Source: Lewinellaceae bacterium
GTDB lineage: Bacteria > Bacteroidota > Bacteroidia > Chitinophagales > Saprospiraceae
Assembly (NCBI GenBank): GCA_016708875.1
Contig: JADJFA010000001.1
Span: 620,001 to 684,000 of the forward strand
Length of the DNA stretch: 64,000 bases
Reading direction: 5' to 3'
This document shows positions 44,568-54,601 of the stretch, in pieces (the first letter of the stretch is position 1; every line of letters begins with the position of its first letter). A program made the translations under genes and the position numbers. The notes below the pieces were generated by a model that was not told where the DNA came from, did not search any database, and saw only the letters and a program-made list of their open reading frames with translations.

Positions 44568-46052
44568 ATGGAAGACTTGTTTACGCCACGCGACAAGTCC
44601 CTCTGGGGAAAAATCAAGGGACAACTGAGCCAGCAACTTCTGTCGCAAAAGCTCAACAGCACCCTGGGTTTGGCCTTGCTTTTGCTTGCCACGCTGCCCT
44701 TGTCGTATTTATTGGCTACCCTCGAGCTGAAAGTGAGTGTGGTGGTCTTCATCGGCCTGATCGGGGTTCCATTGGTTATTTTTTGTCTGTTCAATATCAC
44801 GTTCGCCATCGGGCTGATGCTGTTCGTGTCGCTGGCATTGCCCTTTGCTTTGAAATACACCGATGCGCCCATCGGGACGCTGCTGGACTTGCTAATTATG
44901 CTGAGCACGGTGGGCATTTTGCTCCGACAAATCAAGGAGCGCGATTGGGCTTTTGCCAAGTCGCCGCTCAGCTATATGATCCTTATCTGGTTGTATTTCA
45001 ACGTGATGCAGGTGTTGAACCCCGAAGCGCAATCAAAATTGGCCTGGGTATACACGGTCCGCAGCGTGGCCATTCAGCAGGTTGTTTTCTTTATCGGGGC
45101 TTTCGCATTTCAGCGCAACCGGGCGGGCATCATGGCCATTCTGAAGCTGATCATTGGGATGTGTTTTGTTAGTGCGCTCTATGGTTTGAAGCAGAATTTT
45201 TTTGGCTTCAGCGCACAAGAAACCATCTGGATGATGGCCGATCAGGAGCGGTACCAACTGTACCACCAGTGGAATATGGTGCGTGTTCCGTCCTTCTGCT
45301 ACGACCCTACCACCTTCGGAATTTTGATGGTGTGTTTTGCAGTTTTCTGTGGAGCGCTTGTGTTGGGGGCAACCAAAAAGTCGCATAAAATCCTGCTTAG
45401 TATCATGGGATTGATAGCCTTGTGGGCCACAGCTTACACGGGTACACGCACGGCTTTTGGACTGGTGCCTGTGGGCGCGATATTTTTTGCGGGACTGATT
45501 TTAAGCAGGCGAGTGCTGGTCATTGGGGGAATTCTGGCCGTGCTGGGGGTAGGCTTTGTTTTGAAATCCACAAGCAGCGGGGTTATTTACCGTATCCAAT
45601 CGGCCTTTAAACCCTCTCAGGACGATTCTATGAACCTGCGCCTGAGCAACCAGAAAAAAATACAGCCCTACATTCAAAGTCACCCAATCGGTGGAGGCTT
45701 AGGCAGTTGCGGGGTTTGGGGCAAGCGTTTTAACCCGGAATCGGAGCTCGCCAAATTCCCGCACGACTCCAGTTTTGTGCGTATGGGGGTGGAACTGGGC
45801 TGGATCGGGCTGATTCTTTACACGCTGTTTCATTACGTCGTGTTGCGCACGGGGCTGTACTACTTCACCCGGTGTCGTGATCCGTTTATTAAATCGCTTT
45901 ATGCGGGCATCACCACCTGGCTGTTCATGCTCGCAGTGGCCTGTTACTTTCAGGAGGCCATCTTGCAGTTGCCGATGAATGTGATTTACAACGTGTTTCT
46001 GGCGATGCTGGTGACCTTGAAGAATTTTGACCCGGCGTTTGAGAAGGCGTAG
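44568..46052 (+). CDS. O-antigen ligase/polymerase family membrane protein (Wzy/WaaL-like)
   Basis: About 494 aa from ATG 44568 (MEDLFTPRDKSLWGK); the upstream extension runs into the palindrome. About 11 hydrophobic spans are visible. The large periplasmic loop carries the family signature region: NLRLSNQKKIQPYIQSHPIGGGLGSCG, then HDSSFVRMGVELGWIGLILY. ATAYTGTRTAFGL precedes it, the usual TxSR-like motif. Such proteins join or polymerise glycans on lipid carriers at the periplasmic face. With the glycosyltransferase and the small peptide upstream it suggests a small exopolysaccharide or O-antigen cluster. Confidence 0.85.
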   Translation: MEDLFTPRDKSLWGKIKGQLSQQLLSQKLNSTLGLALLLLATLPLSYLLATLELKVSVVVFIGLIGVPLVIFCLFNITFAIGLMLFVSLALPFALKYTDAPIGTLLDLLIMLSTVGILLRQIKERDWAFAKSPLSYMILIWLYFNVMQVLNPEAQSKLAWVYTVRSVAIQQVVFFIGAFAFQRNRAGIMAILKLIIGMCFVSALYGLKQNFFGFSAQETIWMMADQERYQLYHQWNMVRVPSFCYDPTTFGILMVCFAVFCGALVLGATKKSHKILLSIMGLIALWATAYTGTRTAFGLVPVGAIFFAGLILSRRVLVIGGILAVLGVGFVLKSTSSGVIYRIQSAFKPSQDDSMNLRLSNQKKIQPYIQSHPIGGGLGSCGVWGKRFNPESELAKFPHDSSFVRMGVELGWIGLILYTLFHYVVLRTGLYYFTRCRDPFIKSLYAGITTWLFMLAVACYFQEAILQLPMNVIYNVFLAMLVTLKNFDPAFEKA

Positions 46053-46080
46053 GAGAGGAGTGGATTTGGGCGCCTTTTAT

Positions 46081-47298
46081 TCAAAACCAGGTCTGAATTT
46101 GGTAATACCCGCTCCTCGCCACTTTAAACAACCCGGTATTCCGGTACGGAAAACCCTCTCTAAGTTCCGGATAATCATAGGCATCAAAGTGTTCGACCAA
46201 AGCAAAAAAGGATGTAACCGAGCTTTGATCAACGGAAGGGTTCAAATACGGTTGTAAATCCGGCAACGCGACCGCCTCCATGGCATTTTTAGAACCGCTA
46301 AGATCCCAAGAAAAATCGCCCTCGAAAGAAGACGCATGAACAATGTCCACGGCTCCGCTGGTGCGTATCACTATCCTGTTACCCAGGAATTTAGCAGAGT
46401 CGATGCGCATATCCGGCACGGCAATTTGCACAGGCTCGTTCCGATCGAATATGAGATTGCAGTGAAAGGGATAAGTAACAAGCTTTACTGCGAGTTTCCA
46501 GTCAGAAGGTATCTCCGGAGGAAGATTAAAGGGCTGTAAAGGCCCCCAATCTGTATTCCTGAATACAAAGATCGCTTTTTGAAAATCGGGAGAAACTGCC
46601 GAAACCGTTATTGTAGAGGCGTATGGGTTGCCTTGAACTTCGATAGGAGTTAGATTGCTTTCCTTTTTCATATCGTCCCAATGTAAAGTAACGCTCTTCC
46701 CGGCCAGGGTGTCCGGCAAATAGTAATATCGAAATCCGGGTTCATTGTTTGCGCTTAAGCGGAGGATGTTGCCTTGTTTAACGAAAGTTTTCACTTCCAC
46801 TTTTAAGGTCTTCGTTTGAGGATCCAATGCCGGTTCCAGTTTAAAAAAATTACCGATTGAGATAGAGTCATACGCAACAACCCCATTAATCGTCAATTCT
46901 ATCGAAGAGCCCGAGAAGCCTACATACTCAAAAGGTTTAAAATATACAAGCGCTCCATTCTCTACTCCTACATGGGAATTAACCACGTTTCCAGAGTCAA
47001 ATCCTGAAACGGCTACCAAATGCAAATCCATTAGGGGTGTGCCTTCCACTGCTAACGTTCCTGTAAATTCAGAAAGATCAGATGAAAGGTCAAATACACC
47101 GAGTTTTTTTCCACTGCCGTTTTCCGTCACAAGTAACTTGCTGGTAGTACCGGGTTTACCTTTGGCAAAGTCGGAAATCTTAATATTTACAGTGTAGATT
47201 GAGCTGGAAGGTGTTGGCTCGGAGCAGTCTTTATTACAGGACATACTCGTCCACCACAAAAGAAAAACCGGAAGCAAGACTCTTAAAGTAGGTTTCAT
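46081..47298 (-). CDS. Uncharacterised lipoprotein
   Basis: About 405 aa from ATG 47298 (MKPTLRVLLPVFLLWWTSMSC), with a lipobox ending at Cys21. The mature protein is rich in beta-strand patterns without a domain I can name. The end is aromatic (YYQIQTWF). It may be a surface or periplasmic lipoprotein of the Bacteroidota type. It converges on the ligase gene and diverges from the TonB receptor, so it is a single-gene unit. Function unknown. Confidence 0.65.
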   Translation of the reverse strand: MKPTLRVLLPVFLLWWTSMSCNKDCSEPTPSSSIYTVNIKISDFAKGKPGTTSKLLVTENGSGKKLGVFDLSSDLSEFTGTLAVEGTPLMDLHLVAVSGFDSGNVVNSHVGVENGALVYFKPFEYVGFSGSSIELTINGVVAYDSISIGNFFKLEPALDPQTKTLKVEVKTFVKQGNILRLSANNEPGFRYYYLPDTLAGKSVTLHWDDMKKESNLTPIEVQGNPYASTITVSAVSPDFQKAIFVFRNTDWGPLQPFNLPPEIPSDWKLAVKLVTYPFHCNLIFDRNEPVQIAVPDMRIDSAKFLGNRIVIRTSGAVDIVHASSFEGDFSWDLSGSKNAMEAVALPDLQPYLNPSVDQSSVTSFFALVEHFDAYDYPELREGFPYRNTGLFKVARSGYYQIQTWF

Positions 47299-47433
47299 GA
47301 ATGATGTGAATATAATTTGAAAAAGCGTGATTCTACCATCGAACAAAAGTATTTCACACTGGAGGTGATCAGTCAATTTAGACCATCATTTTTATGTCTC
47401 CCATAATCTTCTCCTAACCATCGCTCCCCAGCG

Positions 47434-47441
47434 TACTTTTG
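47434..47441 (+). promoter_or_regulatory. -7 element TACTTTTG before the TonB receptor
   Basis: Matches TAnnTTTG 23 nt before the start codon; no clear TTG is seen at -33. Confidence 0.45.
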
Positions 47442-47463
47442 CCCAAAATCCACTGGCCTCTCC

Positions 47464-50001
47464 ATGTCCCATTTAAAAAGTATCCTCGCCGCCCTCCTCC
47501 TTGTCCCAATCTTCGCCCACGCCCAACAAACCGCCACCGTCTACGGCCGCGTCACTGACGCTTCCGACGGGCAACCCGTGGAACTGGTCAGCGTCTTCAT
47601 CAAAGGCTCCGGCAAAGCGGTCAGTACGGATGAATCTGGAAAATTTGCCACTCAAATACCTGCCAACCAACGGGTTACGCTCTCTTTCAAACGGGTGGCC
47701 TATCAAGAAGCTTCGGCGGATATTCTGGCTTTGCAACCCGGTGCACGTTATGCTTTGGATCTAACCATGTCGCCCATAGGCGCCAATCTGGAAGTGGTGA
47801 TCAGTGGGCGCAGGCTCGACGACGGGGGCATGGTGAAGGAAAAAAACATGACCGACCTGAAACTCCTGCCCAGTACCACCGGCAATTTGGAAAGCGTGTT
47901 GCCGCATATTGCGCTCGGCACTAACATGGGCACGGGCGGCGAACTGAGTTCGCAATACCAAGTGCGCGGCGGCAACTACGACGAAAACCTCGTGTACGTC
48001 AATGATTTTGAGATTTACCGCCCGCAACTCATCCGCGCCGGACAACAAGAGGGTTTGACCTTTCCGAACATTGACCTTGTACGCGATCTCTCCTTTTCTA
48101 GCGGTGGTTTTCAAGCCAAGTATGGCGACAAACTCTCCTCGGTGCTGGACATCAAATACAAACGTCCCGATAGTTTGCGGGCCAGTGCCAGCGCGAGTAT
48201 GCTGGGTGCTTCTGCGCATTTGGAAGGAAGTTGGAAGCCAAACAAAACTGGTTTTAGGGCATTTCGTTACCTCGTTGGGGCGCGTTACAAAACCACCAAA
48301 AACCTGCTTGGCAGCCTCGACGTAGAAGGCGAATACGTACCCAATTTCACGGATATTCAAGCATATCTAACTTACGACCTTAGCCGAGATTGGCAAATCG
48401 GGGCGATTGGCAATTTCAACCGTTCGACCTACACATTCCAGCCGCAAAGCCTCGCACGCGCCTTTGGCCTAATTGATTACGCGCTGCAATTGCGAACTGC
48501 TTTCGAGGGGCAGGAAGTGGATGATTTTACACAGGCAATGGGCGGCGTTTCGCTTACATATTTGCCCGACCGTGACCGCAATCCATTGTATCACAAACTG
48601 TTGGCCTCCACCTGGAGCAGTCAGGAAAATGAGCGTTTCGACATTCTGGGGTATTACATTTTGGGCGAGCTGGAGGAAAACCTCGGATCCGACAACTTTG
48701 GCGAAATAACCAATATCCTGGGGCAAGGCACCCAGCATACCTGGGTGCGAAACTACCTCAGTGCCGACGTGCGCAATGTGGAATACAAAGGCGGCATTGA
48801 ACTGCAAAACGACAAATCCGACATGGGCCTGATTCGCAGCCATTTCCTGCAATGGTCGGCCAAATGGCAAAACGAGCAAATTCAAGACAAAATAAACGAG
48901 TGGGAACGACTCGATTCGGCGCTTTACTCATTGCCTTATGATTCCATTGCGCTACAAGTTCGCCGAGTGCTAAAAACACGCAACTCGCTCAACAGCGACC
49001 GCTTCTCAGCATTCTTTCAAGACACCTGGACCTGGAAAAAAGATGGGCTGCGTGAGATACAGGTCATGGCCGGCGTGCGGGGACAGTACTGGACTTTAAA
49101 CGAAGGTTGGTTCGTTACGCCAAGAGCGCAATTGCTTTATAAACCCCTGAATACCAAAAGGGATGTCTCGTATCGCTTGGGCGGCGGACTGTTTTTTCAA
49201 CCCTCCTTTTATCGCGAAATGCGCCGATTGGATGGTACTGTGAACACCGATTTGCAGGCTCAAAAATCAGCGCACATCGTGGGCGGCTTTACCTGGGATT
49301 TTCTGTGGGGCAAACGTCGTCCGGTCAAAATGCGCCTCATCGCTGAGACCTATTACAAGAAAATGTGGGACCTCGTTTCCTTCGATCTCGACAACGTGCG
49401 CATACGTTACGCCGGGGAAAACAACTCCCAGGGTTATGCTACTGGTTTCGACATCCGCCTCAACGGCGAGTTTGTGAAAGGTGCGGAAAGTTGGGTCAAT
49501 TTCTCCATGCTCCGTACCCGCGAAAGCATAAATGGGGTGCAACACCAGGCCCGCAATGTGGGCGAGCGGGAAGGACACGATGTGAAGGATGTGCCACGCC
49601 CTACTGACCGGCTTTTCACCTTTTCAACCTTTTTCCAGGATTACCTACGCGGCAACCGAAACATCCGGATGCATCTTAATTTCACGGTCGGCTCAGGCCT
49701 GCCCTTTGGTGTGCCCGACAATAATATTATCTACCGAAATCCCTACCGTTTCGCGCCGTACCATCGCGTGGACATCGGCTTTGGTTTCCAACTTTGGAAA
49801 CACCAATGGCGCAACCGAAAGCCAAATCACTTCTTGCGGTTTACGCGCAATACCTGGGCAAGTCTTGAGGTGTTCAACCTGTTGAAAGTTGCGAACGAGG
49901 CGTCTAACGTTTGGATAAAAACGATTGAAAATACGCAATACGCTATTCCTAATTACTTGACAGGCAGGCGCTTGAATGTTCGGATAAGAATGGATTTTTG
50001 A
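47464..50001 (+). CDS. TonB-dependent receptor with carboxypeptidase-regulatory domain
   Basis: 845 aa with a signal peptide (MSHLKSILAALLLVPIFAHAQ). The regulatory domain is TATVYGRVTDASDGQPVELV, and the plug starts about residue 110 with LKLLPSTTGNLESVLPHIALG, YQVRGGNYDENLVYVNDFEIYRPQ and FSSGGFQAKYGDKLSSVLDIKY. The barrel ends NVRIRMDF. It is close to the 'TonB-dependent receptor' class with a starch/oligomer or metal ligand, but no SusD partner is nearby. Divergent from the lipoprotein upstream. A palindrome (50005-50064) follows the stop and may end the transcript. Confidence 0.9.
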   Translation: MSHLKSILAALLLVPIFAHAQQTATVYGRVTDASDGQPVELVSVFIKGSGKAVSTDESGKFATQIPANQRVTLSFKRVAYQEASADILALQPGARYALDLTMSPIGANLEVVISGRRLDDGGMVKEKNMTDLKLLPSTTGNLESVLPHIALGTNMGTGGELSSQYQVRGGNYDENLVYVNDFEIYRPQLIRAGQQEGLTFPNIDLVRDLSFSSGGFQAKYGDKLSSVLDIKYKRPDSLRASASASMLGASAHLEGSWKPNKTGFRAFRYLVGARYKTTKNLLGSLDVEGEYVPNFTDIQAYLTYDLSRDWQIGAIGNFNRSTYTFQPQSLARAFGLIDYALQLRTAFEGQEVDDFTQAMGGVSLTYLPDRDRNPLYHKLLASTWSSQENERFDILGYYILGELEENLGSDNFGEITNILGQGTQHTWVRNYLSADVRNVEYKGGIELQNDKSDMGLIRSHFLQWSAKWQNEQIQDKINEWERLDSALYSLPYDSIALQVRRVLKTRNSLNSDRFSAFFQDTWTWKKDGLREIQVMAGVRGQYWTLNEGWFVTPRAQLLYKPLNTKRDVSYRLGGGLFFQPSFYREMRRLDGTVNTDLQAQKSAHIVGGFTWDFLWGKRRPVKMRLIAETYYKKMWDLVSFDLDNVRIRYAGENNSQGYATGFDIRLNGEFVKGAESWVNFSMLRTRESINGVQHQARNVGEREGHDVKDVPRPTDRLFTFSTFFQDYLRGNRNIRMHLNFTVGSGLPFGVPDNNIIYRNPYRFAPYHRVDIGFGFQLWKHQWRNRKPNHFLRFTRNTWASLEVFNLLKVANEASNVWIKTIENTQYAIPNYLTGRRLNVRIRMDF

Positions 50002-50004
50002 TTG

Positions 50005-50064
50005 TTTTTAGACAGGATGAACAGTAAAAATTCAAGGAGTCATACTGTTCATCCTATCTAAAAA
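50005..50064. repeat. Palindrome after the TonB receptor (TTTTTAGACAGGATGAACAG)
   Basis: The 22-nt arm at 50005-50026 pairs with 50043-50064 at 21 of 22 positions. It begins 3 nt after the stop codon, with T at the left and A at the right ends, so it could terminate transcripts from either strand. Confidence 0.9.
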
Positions 50065-50094
50065 AATACGCACAGAAATTTTGTCCTCGTCAGA

Positions 50095-53000
50095 TTATAT
50101 CTTGACGAATTGAACGGCTCCAGTATTACGCGCCCCGTTCAATACTAAAAAATAAGTCCCAACCGGGAGCTGCGTGATATCCAGATTTTGCCAGCTGTCT
50201 TTGTGCAAAAAATGGTTGTTTTTCAAGAGCACTCTTCCATGGATATCCTCCAAAATCAGACCCTCTACATCAAACCCCAGGCATCGGAATTGCAAGAAAT
50301 CTGCTGCTGGGTTCGGGAAAATCTCGATTTTGAATGCCGCTTCGGGTTCGTTTGTATCACTCGTTACCTCCACACTTATTTCATCTGTGTCTGTGCAGCC
50401 GGCAGCATCCGTAACGGTTACAGAATAAGTTCCCATGAGTTGCACGGGGATGGTTGCGGTCGTAGCGCCTGTTGACCAAAGATAGCTTAAACCCGGTCCC
50501 GATGCATTTAGTACCAGCTGTTGTCCCTGGACAATGATCTGATCTGGTCCTAAATCAACGGTAGGGTTTTCCAAAGCAGTTACGTTGACGGATGCATCAT
50601 TGGTACATCCAAAGCTGCTTGTAACTGTTGTAGAATAGGCGCCTTCGGAAGTAACAGTGATAGTACTGGTGGTTTCTCCATTGCTCCATACATAAGCGCT
50701 AAATCCCTGATTGGCAGACAATTGTGTAGACTGTCCTTCACAAAAATCCAACGCTCCGGTAATACTCACCACCGGGTTTGGATGGACCGTAATGTTTTGA
50801 CTTGCAGTGCCTGTGCAGTGGAACGGTAAGGACCGTTAGTTGGTGAGAGCTGGGGGGCGTGGGCCCGGGGGGCCGGGGGGAACGGGGGGGGGGGGGGGGC
50901 CGGGGCCCGGCCCCGCGGGCCGTTTGACCGTAATGTTTTGACTTGCTGTACCTGTGCAGCCTTGAGCATTGGTCACCGTAACGGTATATGTTCCGGCTTG
51001 TGTGACCGTTATATTTTGAGTACTTTGGGTATTGCTCCAGAGATAACTGGCAAAACCTGCTCCGGCGTTGAGCACCGAATTTGCTCCTTCGCAAAAGCTT
51101 TGGGTACCTGAAATATTGACTACGGGTGAGGGGAGCAGGCTTATCGTCACCCCATTGCTGGCCGTACACCCCTGGCTATTGGTTACGGTTACTTGGTACA
51201 ATCCGGCCACTTGCACCAGGATGCTTTCTGTGGTTTGATTTGTACTCCATTGATAGGATGAAAAGCCGGTCGGTGCAACTAAAGTCGTGTTTCCACCGGG
51301 ACAAAAACTCAGGGCGCCCGAAATTTGCGGGTTGGGTACATTGAGTACACTGACCGAAATGGTAGCCGTATTAGTGCAAGTATTTGCATTGGTTATTGTA
51401 ACTGTATAGGTACCGCCGTTTTGAACCGAAATATTGCGGGTGGTTTGTCCATTGCTCCATGCATAGGCGCTAAACCCGGCGCCCGCATCGAGGCTTCCGG
51501 ATTGTCCCTGGCAAATTTCAGTATCTCCGCTAATAGTGGTCGTTGGTATATTGGATAACTGAACGGTGGTTGATCCCGAAGCGGTACAGCCTAGCGCATT
51601 TGAAACCGTTACCGTATAAGAACCAGCCTGTTGGATCTGTATCGAAGCTGTCGTCTGGCCATTGCTCCAAAGGTAGCTTTCATACCCGGCACCGGCAAAG
51701 AGCACCCCTGCTACCGAACCACAAAACTGGGTCTGTCCGGAAATATTCGGCGTTGCCGGTGCATTGGTTTCCGCACAGGAAAACTGAACCGGAGTACCCA
51801 TGACACATTTGGTGAAATCAATCTCCGGGAAGTGGATAGCGTAGGGTGCTTCATCAAATTCAAGGGTTGCGCTGATAAAATTGGGTTTCCACCCCTGATT
51901 AAAGTCATCTTTCACAATCAGGGTCCAGATTCCATTGGGATCAATGTTGTTATAGGGACTAAAGGATTCTGCACTGTTAATCAGGCCGGTGTAGCAATTT
52001 CCGTTGCATCCATCCCAAACATTTACGCCCGTCAAATCATCCACATAACAAGCATTAAAACCGGCGGTTCCATTCGCAAAACCCGGGAAAAAATGCGTCA
52101 GATAAACCTCCGTGCCATATGGATCCCTGATTCTTATATCCAAATCGTTTAAGGTGCAATACCCTCCATAAGAGATTTGAACACAAACTCTTTTCAAATT
52201 AGCGCTTACAGGAGTCTGCCATACTTTAACCGGGATTTCTGTTTCCCCTGGTATGCCAGCGTTTACATCATTGATCACAATGTTGCCCAAAGTGGTCGTA
52301 TTCAAATAATTGATGGGTGCTGGAGAATCATTTTGCGAGACGAAAGGGGTGGCAAAATAAGTCTTGTTTGGATCCAGATCAGTGCCACAGGTAAATGCTT
52401 TTGCCAATTCACTTCCAGTAGTGGATTTGAACATAAAACTGCCGAGATCGGGCGTTACGGCTGACGGGTTGATAACGACCTGATTCAGCGCAGCATCCAG
52501 GTCTGCCTGATTGGCGAAGGTTTCTGAAATCGGCGCGTCCTGAGAAAACCACCAACCCACAATTTGATTGACGCCCAGGTTCATAGCGCCAGTAGTACTT
52601 AGGTTTAATTGAATGTTTCCTTCACAATTGACTACAGAAGAAGTACTTACATCACCCGGGGTAATCACCGCCGCTGAGTTGTCCAGGAGTTCTACTGTTG
52701 CGACCGTGGTACAATCGCTTTTATCCGTTATAGTAACAGTATACGTTCCGGGCAATATGTTGGAAAGGGCAGCACTATTTTGGCCGCCACTCCAGGCATA
52801 AGCAATGGCTCCAGCGGAATATGTTGCAGTGACTTCGCCGTTATTTTCGCAGGTTGGGTCCGTTTTCTTGAAGGAAACCGTTGGGGTTTCTTCATGGATA
52901 AGCACAGTTTTGTAGGTATAGGATGTGGCAGGCGAATTGGCAATGCCGGATACCGTGACGGTGTACACAACATCCTCTTTATTGGCAAAACTAAGCGTAG

Positions 53001-53877
53001 ATCCCGGCATTTCCCAGGTAAGGGTATTGTCGCCATAGCCCGTTTGGTACGCATGTTGAGTGATGCTGACCGATGCGCCAGTTTCATCCTTAACTTCGAC
53101 TACCGCATTTGAAAAATTGGCGCCAGGAATCCCAAAAGACCAACGGGTAGGAGTAAGGGACCTGGGAAAAAATCCTTCGCAGGGATAAGCGATAAAAGCG
53201 GGCAGACTTGGAGGAGTGGCCGTTGGACCAAATACAAACAGTGCATTTGCGGCGTTTGAGCTGGTTGATCCCGTGCCAAATTTAGTTGCCCGCGAATACA
53301 AGATCCACCTGCGATGTCCGGCAGGTTCGTTTCCTCCACCTGGGTCTATCATATACAAGGATATGGCGCCTGAAGCATGAGCGCCTAAAGCCAAATTAGA
53401 GCTACCCGCTCCATTACTTCCGGCTTGTGTCCAGCACAACCAGTTGTTGGGCGGGGAATGGCTTAGGTCGCTATTGGCATTCATGATCAAGGCCGCAGAC
53501 TGGCAATTGAGCTCATAGGCATTTTGGTCGAAAACCACATAGTTGGTTAATCCCGCTAATTTTCGGAAATAATTTATCCGGTTGAGGGTCTTTGTCTTGG
53601 ACGAGTCTGAGGTGGTGCCTGGAGTACACGTGGCCACACTTCCGGTCCAACCCAATTGGGCTGTGGTAACTTCTGAAGTGCGGTAAACATTATTGAAATC
53701 ATCAATTATGTCCTGGCGGTTACACGGGGCAAGTCTTTGTATGAAAACACCCGGAAGGTCTTTGATATTGGTCTCTTGATCAGACAACAACTGGTAGGGG
53801 GCTGTTAAGAGTTGTTGAGAACATAGATTAACGAGAAAGAGGATCAGGTTTAAACCTGTCAAAAGATACTTCTTCAT
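50095..53877 (-). CDS. Large secreted CAP-domain protein with P-domain-like and Ig-like repeats and T9SS type A sorting domain (interrupted by a junk-like stretch near 50820-50926)
   Basis: The N-terminus has a signal peptide and a CAP (SCP/PR-1) domain: TLNRINYFRKLAGL, NANSDLSHSPPNNW, NGAGSSNLALGAHASGAI, AGHRRWILYSR. Then come an Ig/PKD-like part (PTVSFKKTDPTCENNG ... AIAYAWSGGQNSA), a P-domain-like segment (CVQISYGGYCTLNDLDIRIRDP) and at least five repeats with the pattern GxxxFCxGxxxxLxAxxGFxxYxWSNxQ and YTVTVTNAxGC. The C-terminal sorting domain (IEIFPNPAADFLQF ... GTYFLVLNG) is in the same reading frame (50095-50772) as the N-terminal part. Between them the frame is broken by a G/C-only stretch and a collapsed repeat. 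Surface adhesin or secreted enzyme; the CAP domain may act as a protease or lipid binder. Confidence 0.8.
50820..50926. other. Probable assembly artefact: G/C-only stretch inside a repeat
   Basis: About 65 nt (roughly 50857-50922) contain almost only G and C, including a run of about 18 G. On either side, the sequence encoding GCTGTASQNITV is present twice. The neighbours are ordinary Bacteroidota coding DNA. The simplest reading is a badly closed gap in repeated DNA. Confidence 0.75.
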
Positions 53878-54011
53878 AACAATTTAATTAGTAGAATTAG
53901 CAAGATACCGCTGCGCTGGAGAATGTTGATTTTCCATTGTCTTGGCAAACATAACTATCCCTCCGTTGTCGCACTACTTTTCGAAGTTTGCTGCAAGTAA
54001 TTTTCTGAAAA

Positions 54012-54401
54012 TCACTCCGAAATATACAAAATCGTGTCGAGCACAGGCTTATACGTCAGGGAAATTTCTACCCGCATACTTCCATAAACATCGTGTGGGA
54101 AATACAAGCTGTCATAGCCAAAAGCAATCAGCCAATGCCGCCCTTCTGGCACAGGTTCGATGCATCCGTGGCCATTGGCGCCTGTTTTGAAGGAGGCATC
54201 GAAATAGGAAGGGGGCTTATCGTAACCCGGGAAAGAGTCCGTGTTGTACTTCACATACACCATTGCATTCGGGATTGGCCAGGTGTGGTGCTGGGTGCGA
54301 ACGCAAATTTTGGTGGGCAAAGGGACTTCGTCTGGCAATGCCGGGCGGCAGGCCATTTGGGCTAAAATAGCCAGGACTAGAATGAGCGAAATCCTTTTCA
54401 T
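54012..54401 (-). CDS. Small lipoprotein
   Basis: 129 aa with a lipobox (MKRISLILVLAILAQMAC). The mature part is a beta-rich domain (KICVRTQHHTWPIPNAMVYVKYN, GCIEPVPEGRHWLIAFGYDS) that looks like a carboxypeptidase-regulatory or transthyretin-like Ig fold. Function unknown. It lies alone between the CAP-domain gene and fbp. Confidence 0.65.
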   Translation of the reverse strand: MKRISLILVLAILAQMACRPALPDEVPLPTKICVRTQHHTWPIPNAMVYVKYNTDSFPGYDKPPSYFDASFKTGANGHGCIEPVPEGRHWLIAFGYDSLYFPHDVYGSMRVEISLTYKPVLDTILYISE

Positions 54402-54553
54402 GATTGGGATTGAATTTTGTGCGGCATCCTACTCGTAAGAACAAAATTGGCCAACAAATGTGCTGAAAAAACAGTCAGGTGTTTGTCAGCATTTGACAAA
54501 TGCGCAACATTTAACCTCAAAAGAAAAAACTGCCCTTGAAAGGCGGTTCTTGC

Positions 54554-54561
54554 TACATTTG
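54554..54561 (+). promoter_or_regulatory. -7 element TACATTTG of fbp
   Basis: Perfect TAnnTTTG, 40 nt before the fbp start codon; the nearest TTG is 15 nt upstream, closer than usual. Confidence 0.55.
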
Positions 54562-54601
54562 AGCCGCCATTTTCACCACAAAATCTTGCACTAACCAACT
54601 T

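Noticed and set aside
50738..51169. 143-aa ORF with many Tyr/Pro/Arg on the minus strand in the CAP-domain gene
   Set aside because: It is an off-frame reading of the Ig-like repeats and the G/C-rich artefact.
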